Shown here piece by piece: positions 1 to 9,454 of a stretch of DNA of 64,000 nucleotides. The stretch covers positions 124,001-188,000 of the forward strand of contig NZ_FNRQ01000006.1 in NCBI RefSeq assembly GCF_900107685.1. Direction: 5' to 3'. The DNA is from Paraburkholderia sartisoli. Its GTDB lineage: Bacteria > Pseudomonadota > Gammaproteobacteria > Burkholderiales > Burkholderiaceae. A program made the translations under genes and the position numbers. The notes under the pieces were generated by a model. The model did no database searches and was not told the DNA's origin. It was given only the letters and a program-made list of their open reading frames with translations. Positions within the stretch are counted from its first letter, which is position 1, and every line of letters begins with the position of its first letter.

Positions 1-1
1 C

Positions 2-682
2 CGCTTCGCCGCGGAAAAATATCTGTACGTACCGCTCGGCAAGGATGCCGACGACGACCCCACCGCGGAAGGCCCGGCGGTCCACGAAGCCGGCCTCGCC
101 CGCTTTCTGCGCGCAGCGCAGATGGGCAAGCCGGAGGAAGCCGGTTCAGCCGCGGAAGTGCAGCGCGCCGTACACGACTGCGTGGAACTCGGCGTATTCA
201 GCGCCTACCAGCGCGAAGCGCACGCCGCCCACGCACGCTATTCCGAAGAAGCGATGTTCGACGACGAAATCCGCGCGGCGGTTGTCGGCGATATCCGCCG
301 GATGTACGCGCCGATGCGCGAGCAGCTCGCGCTTTATGACTTCACCGTGCTTTACGGCCTGCCGGCGCCGCTCATGTTCAGCGACGCGCCGTTCATCGAC
401 TGGCGCGTGCGGATCACGCCCGCGCTGCCGTTCGTGTCGTTGCCGCTCGGGCCGTATGCGCTGCTCGTCGGCGGCTCTTCGGGACGAACGAGCAAGGCAG
501 CGCCCGTGGTATGGAAAGCCGCAGGCGCGCTCGGGCCGCTCAAGGACCATAACCGGCATCAGGTGGAGCGCGCGCACCACTGGATCGTCGCGACCACCGA
601 CGACCCGCTCGTCGCCGTGCAGCCGCGCTTCGCGCCGCCCGCCGCCACCCCGGCCCCGGACGCCGCGGCGGGGCCGGCATGA
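2..682 (+). CDS. C-terminal part of a DUF4238-like protein, cut by the window edge
   Basis: The reading frame is open from the first bases, so the N-terminus lies outside the window. About 226 residues are visible. The central part (MFSDAPFIDWRVRI followed by FVSLPLGPYALLVGG) resembles the DUF4238 pattern, in which a protected 'SD.P' segment is followed by a strand rich in Leu-Pro-Leu. The tail is alanine- and proline-rich and looks disordered. The stop overlaps the start of the next gene as ATGA, so the two are probably translationally coupled. No catalytic function can be assigned; the family assignment rests on memory of the motif only. Confidence 0.5.
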   Translation, partial: RFAAEKYLYVPLGKDADDDPTAEGPAVHEAGLARFLRAAQMGKPEEAGSAAEVQRAVHDCVELGVFSAYQREAHAAHARYSEEAMFDDEIRAAVVGDIRRMYAPMREQLALYDFTVLYGLPAPLMFSDAPFIDWRVRITPALPFVSLPLGPYALLVGGSSGRTSKAAPVVWKAAGALGPLKDHNRHQVERAHHWIVATTDDPLVAVQPRFAPPAATPAPDAAAGPA

Positions 683-1872
683 GCGGCGATCTGCTGGTCA
701 CCCACGTGCGTCTTGCGGATGGCCGGCGCGTCGACATTTCGATTGCCGGCTCGCGCATCGCGGCGATCGGTCCCGGCCTTACGCGCGAACCCGGCGTGAC
801 GGAAGAAAACGGCGAAGGTGCGCTCGTGCTGCCGGGTTTCGTCGAGGGTCACACGCATCTCGACAAAACCATGTGGGGCATGCCGTGGTATCGCAACGAG
901 GTCGGCCCGAGGCTCATCGACCGCATCGAGAACGAGCGTCGCTGGCGCGCGACGAGCGGCCATGACGCGGGCGCGCAGTCGCTCGCGCTCGCGCGCGCGT
1001 TTCTGCATGCGGGCACCACGCGGCTTCGCACGCATGTCGACGTCGACACGGATGCCGGCCTGCGCCATCTCGAAGGCGTGCTTGCCACGCGCGAGACGCT
1101 AAAGGGCGTGATGGACGTGCAGGTGGTCGCCTTCCCGCAATCGGGCCTGCTCAAACGCGAGGGGACCGCCGCGTTGCTCGATCTCGCGCTGGCCGAAGGC
1201 GCCGACGTGCTCGGTGCGCTCGATCCGGCTTCGATCGACGGCGATCCGGTTGCCTCGCTCGATACGACGTTCGATATTGCGTCGCGGCATCAGAAGCCCG
1301 TCGACATCCATCTACACGAGCCCGGCGAAACCGGCGGACGCACGATGACGCTGCTGCTGGATCGTGTCGAAGCGCTCGGCATGCAGGGGCGCGTCGTGAT
1401 CAGCCATGCGTTCTGTCTGGGTGACCTGCCGGAGCGCGCGCGTGACGCGCTGCTTGAGCGCCTTGCCCGTCTGCGTGTCGCGCTTTTGACGACGGCGCCG
1501 CCTTCCGTGCCGGTTCCGCCGCTCAAGGCATGTGTCGCGGCCGGCGTCACGCTCTTCGCGGGCAACGACGGCATCCGCGATACGTGGACGCCGTATGGTT
1601 CGCCCGACATGCTCGAGCGCGCGATGCTCGTCGGCATGCGCTACGACCTGCGCCGCGACGACGATCTCGAACTCGCCTTCGACACCGTCAGCGGCGCCGC
1701 GGCGCGCGGCTGCGGCTTCGCGGATCACGGCCTTTCGGTGGGCGCGCGTGCCGACCTCGTGCTGGTCGACGCCGACACGGTAGCCCATGCGCTCACCGCG
1801 CGACCGGTGAGAAAGTGCGTCGTCTCTCACGGGCGCATCGTCGCCCGAAACGGCGAGGGCGTCGCGCGGTAA
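679..1872 (+). CDS. Amidohydrolase, cytosine-deaminase (CodA)-like
   Basis: A 397-residue metal-dependent hydrolase of the amidohydrolase superfamily, closest in motif pattern to cytosine deaminase and N-isopropylammelide hydrolases. Visible metal and catalytic elements are GHTHLDKTMW (His58, His60), HLHEPGE (His211, His213, Glu214), ISHAF (His243) and AGNDGIRDTW (Asp297). The CodA-type 'GxDxxxDxWxPxG' loop is recognisable although the first Asp position is Asn. It should deaminate or hydrolyse a cyclic amide or heterocycle in the cytoplasm; the substrate cannot be read from sequence. It overlaps the upstream gene by 4 nt, which suggests one transcript. The length is normal for the family. 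Confidence 0.75.
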   Translation: MSGDLLVTHVRLADGRRVDISIAGSRIAAIGPGLTREPGVTEENGEGALVLPGFVEGHTHLDKTMWGMPWYRNEVGPRLIDRIENERRWRATSGHDAGAQSLALARAFLHAGTTRLRTHVDVDTDAGLRHLEGVLATRETLKGVMDVQVVAFPQSGLLKREGTAALLDLALAEGADVLGALDPASIDGDPVASLDTTFDIASRHQKPVDIHLHEPGETGGRTMTLLLDRVEALGMQGRVVISHAFCLGDLPERARDALLERLARLRVALLTTAPPSVPVPPLKACVAAGVTLFAGNDGIRDTWTPYGSPDMLERAMLVGMRYDLRRDDDLELAFDTVSGAAARGCGFADHGLSVGARADLVLVDADTVAHALTARPVRKCVVSHGRIVARNGEGVAR

Positions 1873-1908
1873 GCGCCGCGCCGCACGTCTCCCCACGCCC
1901 GCGTGTTA

Positions 1909-1938
1909 CGCGTTATGTGCGCTATCGCACATAACGCG
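1909..1938. terminator. 13-bp perfect stem with a 4-nt loop
   Basis: Arms CGCGTTATGTGCG and CGCACATAACGCG flank the loop CTAT. The hairpin lies 37 nt after the amidohydrolase stop and is followed by A9-T3, not a T-run on either strand. It is probably a terminator or mRNA-stabilising structure for the upstream pair, but it is not a textbook intrinsic terminator. Confidence 0.45.
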
Positions 1939-2050
1939 CAAAAAAAATTTCACACCCCATTCGTTATACCAATACAGCAACCATCCTGCATGGGACCGAA
2001 GTACGACGGCTAAAGTCCGCGCATGGCGAGCGGGCCACAAGGAGATCCTC

Positions 2051-3394
2051 ATGACCATGCCGCAGAGCTTTCGCAATCCGTTTGTTTCGCTCTACCAGTC
2101 TGTGGTGGATCAGGTCGCGCGCGCGACCTGCGATCTGGCGACCGGCCTGGCGTCCCGACCCGGGCTCGAGAACCGCCTCGTGCATGCGGCGGAACAGGTG
2201 GCGGCACTCAAGGCACAGGGCGCGACGGACTTACCCGATGTGCCGCTCGACGGTATCGCGCAGGACGCATGGCAATGCGCGAAGCTGGGGTTCGCCCTCA
2301 TGGAGGCGCTGGCGCGTGGCGACACGGCCTCGGCGCAAAGCATCGAGGACGTCATGCGCTACAACGTCTGCGACCCGCACTGGGCAGGCACGATTACCCG
2401 TTACGTGCGGTATTTCGGACCTGACGGCGACCGCGCCAGCATCCCCTATATCCGGCCCGCGACAGTCGGCCCCGTCACCGTGCCGCTCAAGGCCGACGCG
2501 CGGGTCGCGCTGATCGCGGACTGGGGAACCGGCACCGACATCGCCGTGAATCTGCTGAAGGAAGTGGCGTTGCAGAATCCGGATGTCGTGATTCATCTCG
2601 GCGACATCTACTACTCCGGCACGGCGCACGAGTGCGACGTGAACTTCAGACGGATCATCGATGCGGTGCTCGAGCGCGACACAAAAAACCTGCCGGTGTA
2701 CACACTCTCCGGCAACCACGACATGTATTCGGGCGGCGAGGGTTATTACGGCCTGATCGCTTCGCTGAACGATCGCCCGTGGTTGCAGCCAGCCAGCTTC
2801 TTCTGCCTGCGCAACGACGACTGGCAGTTCATCGCGATGGACACCGGCCTGCACGACTACATCCCGGTCGTGGGCGAGGACACGCTGACGTTCATCGAGC
2901 CCGACGAGGAAGCCTGGATCATCGACCGCCTCAGGGAATTCGACGGCAGGACGATCCTGATGTCGCACCACCCGCTTTTTTCGGCGTTTTCGCAGATCGG
3001 CCCGCGCGGCGCCGACGGCACGCTCACCGCCTACAACCCGAAGCTCGCGGCGAGCTACCGGCGCTTCGCGAAAGCCGCGAAGCAGCCCGTTGCCGCGTGG
3101 TTCTGGGGCCACGAGCACAACCTGTCCGTCTACGATCCGTTTCAGGGGCTGCAACGCGGGCGCTGCATCGGCCACGGCGCGGTGCCGGTCTTCGTCGAAG
3201 ACGACACGACACCGTTCGCGCCGATGCCCGGCATCGTCAATCCGCCGAAGGTGACGGACGTGCAGCTGGGTATCGAAGGCCGCACGTACATGCACGGCTT
3301 CACGGTTGTCCGGCTCGGCACGGGCGGTGCCGCGCGCGCCGAATACTACGAGGACAACAACGGCACCCAGCCGATGTTTGCCGAAGACCTCTAG
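2051..3394 (+). CDS. Metallophosphoesterase (calcineurin-like)
   Basis: A 447-residue protein with a binuclear-metal phosphoesterase domain in its C-terminal two thirds. The signature blocks appear in order: ALIADWG (Asp157), HLGDIYYSG (Gly184-Asp185), SGNHDMYSG (Asn222, His223), MSHHPLFS and GHEHN. About 150 N-terminal residues before the domain have no recognisable motif and no signal peptide. The start is supported by AAGGAG eight bases upstream. The substrate (phospholipid, nucleotide or phosphoprotein) is not deducible. It sits alone between the amidohydrolase and the convergent hydroxylase genes. Confidence 0.8.
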   Translation: MTMPQSFRNPFVSLYQSVVDQVARATCDLATGLASRPGLENRLVHAAEQVAALKAQGATDLPDVPLDGIAQDAWQCAKLGFALMEALARGDTASAQSIEDVMRYNVCDPHWAGTITRYVRYFGPDGDRASIPYIRPATVGPVTVPLKADARVALIADWGTGTDIAVNLLKEVALQNPDVVIHLGDIYYSGTAHECDVNFRRIIDAVLERDTKNLPVYTLSGNHDMYSGGEGYYGLIASLNDRPWLQPASFFCLRNDDWQFIAMDTGLHDYIPVVGEDTLTFIEPDEEAWIIDRLREFDGRTILMSHHPLFSAFSQIGPRGADGTLTAYNPKLAASYRRFAKAAKQPVAAWFWGHEHNLSVYDPFQGLQRGRCIGHGAVPVFVEDDTTPFAPMPGIVNPPKVTDVQLGIEGRTYMHGFTVVRLGTGGAARAEYYEDNNGTQPMFAEDL

Positions 3395-3420
3395 CCCGCA
3401 TCCTTGCGCAGGAACATCGC

Positions 3421-3897
3421 TTAAAGGAAATGCAGCGTCTTCGCGGCCTGCTGGATGGCCTTGCGGATTCGCGGATACGTGCCGCAACGGCAGACGATGC
3501 CGCACAGCGCCGCGTCGATTTCATCGTCCAGTTCCGCCGGTTTGAGTGGCCGCTTCAGGTTCCTGAGCAGCGCGCAGGCCGCCATGAACTGCGCGCTCTG
3601 ACAGTAGCCGCACTGCGCGACGTCGATGTCGAGCCACGCGGCCCTGAGCGCCTTCGCCTCGACGCCCTGCACGCCTTCGATCGTCGTGATCTTCTCGCCG
3701 TGCAACGCGTTTAGTTTCGTCTGGCAGGCAAGCCCTGCCTTGTCGTTCAGGTGAACCGTGCAGGCGCCGCAGACACCCACGCCGCAGCCGAACTTCGTGC
3801 CGGTCAGGTGCAGTTCACACCGCAGCACCCAGAGAAGGGGCGTCTCGGGATCGGAGGCGACGGTCACCGTCTTGCTGTTCACGTTGAGGGAGGACAT
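3421..3897 (-). CDS. [2Fe-2S] small subunit of an aldehyde/isoquinoline-type molybdenum hydroxylase
   Basis: A 158-residue electron-transfer subunit of the xanthine oxidase family. The N-terminal plant-type ferredoxin cluster is visible as FGCGVGVCGACTVHL plus a later Cys in AGLAC. The second, helical cluster appears as CGYCQSAQ and CGIVCRCGTYPRIR. Its start overlaps the 3' end of the large subunit by 19 nt, so the two are co-translated with the large subunit first, the reverse of the usual order. It should pass electrons from the molybdenum centre to a cytochrome or other acceptor. It resembles IorA; the actual substrate is unknown. Confidence 0.85.
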   Translation of the reverse strand: MSSLNVNSKTVTVASDPETPLLWVLRCELHLTGTKFGCGVGVCGACTVHLNDKAGLACQTKLNALHGEKITTIEGVQGVEAKALRAAWLDIDVAQCGYCQSAQFMAACALLRNLKRPLKPAELDDEIDAALCGIVCRCGTYPRIRKAIQQAAKTLHFL

Positions 3898-6227
3898 GTT
3901 TTCGTCGTCGCGGTGTTGGCGGGGTTGAGCGGACAGGGCGTTTTCAGGCGCACGCCGGCGGGGTCGAGCGGCAGCGAATAGCGGCGCTCGCCGGTGAGCG
4001 CGAAGAGCGCGTTCGCGACGGCCGGCGCGACCGGCGGCACGCCCGGCTCGCCGACGCCGTGTGGATGCGCGTCGCCCGGCATGATGTGGACCTCGATCGT
4101 GGGACAACCCGACATCCGCACGACCGGGAAATCGAGGAAATTCGTCTGCTCCACCTGCCCGTCGCAAAGCGTGATCTCGTTCTGCAACGCGCTTGAAAGA
4201 CCAAAGATGATCCCGCCTTCCATCTGCTGCGCGATCAGGTTTGGATTGACTGCCGTGCCGCAGTCGATGACGCAGACCACCCGATGCACGCGCACGCCTT
4301 TGTCCGGATCGAGCGAGACCTCGGCGACCTGCGCGACGATGCTGCCAAACGCCTCGTGCATCGCGATGCCGCGCGCGCAGCGCACGCCCCTCGGGCCGAC
4401 AACCGGCTTGCCCCAGCCCGCCAGCGCAGCCGCGCGGCGCAGCACGGCCAGATGCCTGGGATGCTGCGTCAGGAGGCCCGCGCGAAACTCGACCGGGTCC
4501 TTGCCCGCGAGCGCGGCGACCTCGTCCATGAAGCACTCGGTGAAAAATGCCTGATGCGAATGCCCGACCGAGCGCCAGAAGCCGACCGGCACCGGCAGCT
4601 CGACGAACGCGTGCGCCACGCGCGCGTTCGGCCATTCGTAGGGCTGGTCGAACGCGCCTTCGGACGTCGTCTTGTCGTACGGAAGATGCAGGTCCGGGAG
4701 GCCGAACGTGCGCGTGAGCACCTGTGGCACGATCGCCTGCCCCGCCGACGTGTTGCGCCATGCCACCAGCTTGCCGTCGGCATCGAGCCCGGCCTCGAAC
4801 CGCGACAGGCACGCCGGCCGGTAGAAGTCGTGCTGCGTATCCTGCGTGCGCGACCAGAGCGTCTGCACCGGCCGGCCGCCGGCTTCCTTCGCGATGGCCG
4901 CGGCCTGGGTGATGAAGTCTATTTCGAGGCGCCGGCCGAACGCGCCGCCCAGCAGTTGAGTCTGCATGTCGACCTTGTCTTCGTCGATGCCCAGCACTTT
5001 CGCGACGTGCCGGCGCGCGAGCGTCGGCATCTGCGTGGCGGCCCAGACGGTCGCCGCGCCGTCCTTGAACTGCACCGTGCAGTTGACCGGCTCGACCGGC
5101 GCATGCGCGAGATACGGCGCGCGATATTCCGCCGTGATCGTCCGGTGCGCCGTGCGCAGCGCGGCATCGACGTCGCCCACGGTGTAGAACGCGTGGCCGC
5201 TATCCTTGTCGAGCGTCCCGGCAAGGCGCGCGTCGATGTCCGCACTCGACAGTTTCGCGGCGGCGCCCGCGTTCCACACCGGCTTGAGATCCGCGGCGGC
5301 GGTCAGCGCGCCGTACATGTCGCGCGCGATCACCGCGACGCCGCCCGTGCCGCCGTTATAAGGCGGCACGACGAACGCCTTGATGACGCCGAGCTTCGCG
5401 GGAATCCCCGACGCGTCGAAATGCGCGACCGTCCCGCCCAGCGTCGGGCACATGTTGACGCTGGCGTAGAGCAGGCCGTCGGGCAGCGCATCGATGCAGA
5501 AGCGCGCGCTGCCGTCGATCTTCGATGCTGCCTCGATACGCCGCAGCGGCTTGCCGATGATCCTGAACTGCGCCGGCAGTTTCAGCTCCACCTTGCGCGG
5601 CATCGGCTGTCGCGCCGCCAGCGCCGTCAGTTCGCCGAAGCTCGCGGTACGGCCCGACGGATGCGTGACCCTGCCGGCGGCGACGCTGCAATCGGCCGCG
5701 CGCACGCCCCACTTCGCGGCGGCCGCACTCACCAGCATCGCGCGCGCCGACGCGCCGGCCTCGCGCATCGGCGTCCACAGATCGTTGACGCTTGAAGAAC
5801 CACCCGTCGTGTTCACGCCGAAGTCGCGCGTGAACTTGCGCACCATCCAGACCGCGAGACGCTTGATCTCGCCGTCGTCGTCCGGGCGAAACCAGAGATC
5901 GTCGACGATGCTTTGCTGGTCGTTGTAGATTCCGTCGATCGGCGCGTTCTCGACTTTCACCTGCGACCAGTCGGCGTCGAGTTCGTCGGCGAGCACCATC
6001 GCAAGGCCCGTATGCACGCCCTGCCCCATCTCCGACTTGCACATCATGATCGTGACCGTGCTGTCGGCGGCGATCTTGACCCAGCCGTTCAGCGCGACCT
6101 GCGTGCCGCTCACGGGCAACGGCTTCGACGTCGTCAGACGCTGCCCCGGCGGCAGCACGCTCCAGCCGACGAGCAGGACACCCGCCGCGCCGGCACCACC
6201 GAGCAGGAAAGTTCTGCGCTTCATCAT
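3879..6227 (-). CDS. Molybdopterin-binding large subunit, isoquinoline 1-oxidoreductase beta (IorB)-like, Tat-exported
   Basis: A 782-residue xanthine-dehydrogenase-family catalytic subunit. The N-terminus (MMKRRTFLLGGAGAAG) is a twin-arginine signal followed by a hydrophobic stretch, so the folded complex probably acts at the periplasmic face. Molybdenum-cofactor regions visible are KSEMGQGVHTGLAM, GGAFGRR and the late GVGEPGVPP with the catalytic-type Glu. It forms a two-gene operon with the overlapping [2Fe-2S] subunit. No medium FAD subunit is present, and no cytochrome partner or XdhC-type maturation gene lies nearby, so electron acceptor and maturation genes must be elsewhere. The substrate (N-heterocycle or aldehyde) is inferred at family level only. 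Confidence 0.85.
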   Translation of the reverse strand: MMKRRTFLLGGAGAAGVLLVGWSVLPPGQRLTTSKPLPVSGTQVALNGWVKIAADSTVTIMMCKSEMGQGVHTGLAMVLADELDADWSQVKVENAPIDGIYNDQQSIVDDLWFRPDDDGEIKRLAVWMVRKFTRDFGVNTTGGSSSVNDLWTPMREAGASARAMLVSAAAAKWGVRAADCSVAAGRVTHPSGRTASFGELTALAARQPMPRKVELKLPAQFRIIGKPLRRIEAASKIDGSARFCIDALPDGLLYASVNMCPTLGGTVAHFDASGIPAKLGVIKAFVVPPYNGGTGGVAVIARDMYGALTAAADLKPVWNAGAAAKLSSADIDARLAGTLDKDSGHAFYTVGDVDAALRTAHRTITAEYRAPYLAHAPVEPVNCTVQFKDGAATVWAATQMPTLARRHVAKVLGIDEDKVDMQTQLLGGAFGRRLEIDFITQAAAIAKEAGGRPVQTLWSRTQDTQHDFYRPACLSRFEAGLDADGKLVAWRNTSAGQAIVPQVLTRTFGLPDLHLPYDKTTSEGAFDQPYEWPNARVAHAFVELPVPVGFWRSVGHSHQAFFTECFMDEVAALAGKDPVEFRAGLLTQHPRHLAVLRRAAALAGWGKPVVGPRGVRCARGIAMHEAFGSIVAQVAEVSLDPDKGVRVHRVVCVIDCGTAVNPNLIAQQMEGGIIFGLSSALQNEITLCDGQVEQTNFLDFPVVRMSGCPTIEVHIMPGDAHPHGVGEPGVPPVAPAVANALFALTGERRYSLPLDPAGVRLKTPCPLNPANTATTKTCPPST

Positions 6228-6484
6228 GCGGCGACCCGGGTGGAGTCCACGATAAAGGAGCGTCCCGGTTCGCGCGGGGCGCCATGTGTTCCCAACACTG
6301 ATAGAACGTGCGAGCAGCGACGGGACTGAAATGCTTCATCTTAGTCCGTCCACGCGCCATTCGAGAGACGCGCGACACGGTCATCTCCGCCGGGTACGGC
6401 GCAATCAGCGTATCTGGACGCATCGACGTGACGCAACACGCCCGAACGCGGGGGCTTCGCTGGCTGATGCCGCCTGGGATGGCG

Positions 6485-7102
6485 TCACCCCGCTTCGGAA
6501 CAGCGGAGGTTCCACTGACGCAACGCGCGGACGTCGCGATCGAAGCCGAGGATACTGATCGAAGCCGTATCGAGCACCAGATGCGCGCCGAGCGCCGCCG
6601 AATCGCCCATCCAGCAGCCGCCCAGCACGCGCAGAAAATGCGCATGCGAGAAGAGCGCGATGCGCCCCCGCATCGTCAGGAGACGTGCGATCAGCGCGCG
6701 GGCGCGCGCCTCTATCTGTTCCAGGCTTTCGCCTTCGGGCATGGGCGAATCCCAGACAGACCAGCCCGGCACGGTCTCGCGGATCCCGGGCGTCGTGCGC
6801 CCTTCGTAGATGCCGTAGTCCCATTCGTGCAGCTCCGGCTCGACCTCGGCACGCTCACCGAGACCCGCCTCGCGACAGGTTTCGATCGCGCGCGACATCG
6901 GGCTCGTCAACACGCGATCGAACGGCTGCGCGGCGAGCAGCGGAGCGAGCTGATGCGCCTGACTGTGGCCGCGTTCCGTCAGCGGGATGTCGGTGCGGCC
7001 CGTGTGCTGGCCGGACAGGCTCCACGCGGTTTCGCCGTGCCGGACCAGCCAGAGTTCGACCTGTCCTTCGTGGCGCTGCTGGGTGGCAGTTGCAGTGTTC
7101 AT
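6485..7102 (-). CDS. Histidine phosphatase (phosphoglycerate mutase-like)
   Basis: A 205-residue branch-1 histidine phosphatase. The catalytic loop LVRHGETAW places the phospho-accepting His at residue 22, and the second catalytic His lies in ALFSHAHFLRVLGG. Arg71 of TSPMSRAIET and the Glu in YEGRTTPGIRE complete the usual site. The length fits the cofactor-dependent family, but the sequence is not a glycolytic GpmA and is better described as a broad phosphatase or cobalamin-type relative. It is a monocistronic gene, divergent from the DedA fusion. The 240-257 bp gaps on both sides show nothing recognisable. Confidence 0.8.
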   Translation of the reverse strand: MNTATATQQRHEGQVELWLVRHGETAWSLSGQHTGRTDIPLTERGHSQAHQLAPLLAAQPFDRVLTSPMSRAIETCREAGLGERAEVEPELHEWDYGIYEGRTTPGIRETVPGWSVWDSPMPEGESLEQIEARARALIARLLTMRGRIALFSHAHFLRVLGGCWMGDSAALGAHLVLDTASISILGFDRDVRALRQWNLRCSEAG

Positions 7103-7341
7103 GGGAAAACTCTTCTGGACGGGATGCGGTGACGGGCGGCACGAGGTAGCACATCGGGTGACGCCGCAGGTTGACCGATTCTAAAGCGACCAGACGAAAC
7201 CCGCCGTCGGGCACACGGCATGCCGTGTATGGCGCGACGCGTCCCGCTTGCGGGTCGCGTGCGCCATGCATTGATCGCGTGCTATGTTTCCGGTGATCCA
7301 GCGCCACCAGACCGCCCGCCCCAAAGGACACACTCCCGCTG

Positions 7342-9357
7342 ATGGAGCACGCCTACTTCGAGTTGCTGCACTTTCTGACCGCGAACCCGTCATGGGCGCT
7401 GGCGGTCGTCGTACTCGCCGCATTCTTCGAGGCGATTGCCGTCATCGGCACGTTCGTGCCGGGCAGCACCGCGATGTTCATCGCTGGCGCGCTGGTGGGC
7501 ACGGGCACACTCAACCTCGGCTGGGTGCTCGTCTGCGCGATCGTCGGCGCCATCGCCGGCGACGCCGCCAGCTACTGGTTCGGCATCCGTCACAAGACGA
7601 CGATCGCGCGTCTGTGGCCGTTCAGCTCGCACCCCGGCATCCTGATCGCGGGCGAAAAATACTTCGAGAAACATGGCGCGAAGAGCGTGATCTTCGCGCG
7701 CTTCATCGCGCCGATACGGGCCATCGTGCCCGTTGTCGCCGGCATGATGGGCATGTCGCAACTGCGTTTCTTCGCGTTCAACATCCTGTCCGCGCTGCTC
7801 TGGGCGCCCGCGCACATCCTGCCCGGCGTGGTGTTCGGCGCTTCGCTCGAACTGGCGGGCGCCGTGTCGTTCCGGCTTGTGATCGTCGCGGCGATCTTCG
7901 TGGCGATCGGCTGGATGACGGTCAAGCTGATCGGCGTGAGCGTCTCGCACGCGCGAAACTGGACCGACGTGTCGCGCCGGCGCATGCTGCACTGGGCCAG
8001 GCACAACCCGCATGCGACAGGCCGCCTCGTGCTGCGCGTGCTGGATCCGGACAACCCGGCCACGGGTCTGATCATCGCCATTTCGATGCTGCTGCTGGTG
8101 GCGGGCGCGGTGTTCGTCTCCACGATGAACGACGTCGCGCGCGGCAATCCGCTGGTTCAGGTGGACACGTCCGTGTACCGGTTCCTGCGCTCTTTCCACG
8201 CCTCGCTGTACGACCACGCGATCTTCCTGCTCTCGACGCTCGGCAGCGCGCTCACGCTGTCGATGCTCGCGCTTGCCGTCGTCATCTGGATGGCGTTCGA
8301 GCGGCGCTGGCGCACGATCCTGTACTGGCTGATCGCCGTCGTGTTCTCCCAGGTGCTGATTCTCGCGATCCAGATCGCGGCACGCGGTCTGACGACCGCC
8401 TCCGTCGCTTCCAGTGTGCGGGCGTTTCCAAGCAATCACGTCGCGGGCGCCGTGGTCATCTACGGCTTTCTCGCGTTTCTGCTCGTGCGCCGGGTCGGCC
8501 TGCTTTCGCGGATCCTGGTGACCACGGCCACCGCGGCGATTGTCGCCGCGGTGGCGCTCGCGGGTCTGTATTCGGGGCTCTTTTCTTTTTCGGCCGCGCT
8601 CGGCGGCGCCGCGCTCGCGACCATCTGGGTGTTTCTCGTGGCGCTGACCGCCGTCTGGCGGCATCCGTCAAACCCGTCCCCGCGACCGTTCATGCCGCTC
8701 GTGTTTCTGGTGCTGATCGGCGTCGCCGTCGTGGCGCAACTGGATGCCACCCGGCGCAGCGAGTGGATGGATGCCGCGAAGCCGGCGCCGGCCATCGTCG
8801 TCACGCCCGCTCAGTGGACCGATCGCATATGGCGCACGTTCTCGTGCTATCGCTCCGACATGGAAGGCGATCGCCAGGAGCCGATCACGGTGCAGTGGAC
8901 CGCCTCCGCCGATCAGGTGCGCACGCAACTGCTGAGCCGCGGCTGGGTGGCGGGCACGCCGCTTTCCGCGCGCAGCGTGCTCTCGCTGGTTTCGCCAGAC
9001 GTGAGCGCCGTGGACCTGCCGGCGCTGCCGAAGCTGAACAACGGCGAACCTTCGACGCTCGTCTTCATCCGTCCCGATGCGTCCCGCGACCAGCGCGACG
9101 TCCTGCGATTCTGGTCGACGAACTACGCGGTCGAACATCGGCGCGGCATTGCACCGACGCCGATCTGGCTCGGCTCCGTGGTTCACGAACGGTTGCGGCG
9201 CCCGACCTGGCCGTTCAACGTGCTCCGTCCGGACCTGCGCGTCGAGCCGATGATCCTCGACCGGAGCACCACGTCGTCGTGGAACGATCTGCAGATTGCA
9301 AGAAGCACGGGGTGCAAGGGCGTGCCGGTCACGCTGATCGCATCAAGGGCGCAATGA
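7342..9357 (+). CDS. DedA-PAP2-LssY three-domain membrane protein
   Basis: A 671-residue polytopic inner-membrane protein. Residues about 1-200 are a DedA domain (GTFVPGSTAMFIAGAL and FARFIAPIRAIVPVVAG with its conserved Arg). Residues about 230-430 are a PAP2-like helical bundle, and about 480-650 match the LssY C-terminal domain. The PAP2 part retains FPSNHVAGAV but not the following Arg/His/Asp: the usual SRxxxGxHxxxD region reads LAGLYSGLFSFSAALGG. Phosphatase activity by the standard mechanism is therefore doubtful. DedA proteins flip or transport lipids, so a role in undecaprenyl-phosphate or phospholipid handling is a reasonable inference. Another DedA gene follows 97 nt downstream. 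Confidence 0.85.
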   Translation: MEHAYFELLHFLTANPSWALAVVVLAAFFEAIAVIGTFVPGSTAMFIAGALVGTGTLNLGWVLVCAIVGAIAGDAASYWFGIRHKTTIARLWPFSSHPGILIAGEKYFEKHGAKSVIFARFIAPIRAIVPVVAGMMGMSQLRFFAFNILSALLWAPAHILPGVVFGASLELAGAVSFRLVIVAAIFVAIGWMTVKLIGVSVSHARNWTDVSRRRMLHWARHNPHATGRLVLRVLDPDNPATGLIIAISMLLLVAGAVFVSTMNDVARGNPLVQVDTSVYRFLRSFHASLYDHAIFLLSTLGSALTLSMLALAVVIWMAFERRWRTILYWLIAVVFSQVLILAIQIAARGLTTASVASSVRAFPSNHVAGAVVIYGFLAFLLVRRVGLLSRILVTTATAAIVAAVALAGLYSGLFSFSAALGGAALATIWVFLVALTAVWRHPSNPSPRPFMPLVFLVLIGVAVVAQLDATRRSEWMDAAKPAPAIVVTPAQWTDRIWRTFSCYRSDMEGDRQEPITVQWTASADQVRTQLLSRGWVAGTPLSARSVLSLVSPDVSAVDLPALPKLNNGEPSTLVFIRPDASRDQRDVLRFWSTNYAVEHRRGIAPTPIWLGSVVHERLRRPTWPFNVLRPDLRVEPMILDRSTTSSWNDLQIARSTGCKGVPVTLIASRAQ

Positions 9358-9454
9358 CAGCCTGGCCGGCCGCCAGGCGCGGCGGCGAATCACGCGGCAC
9401 AATAGGCAGGAATCAACGAACGGGTAGGTACACGTTCATCACAGGGGCCAGCAG

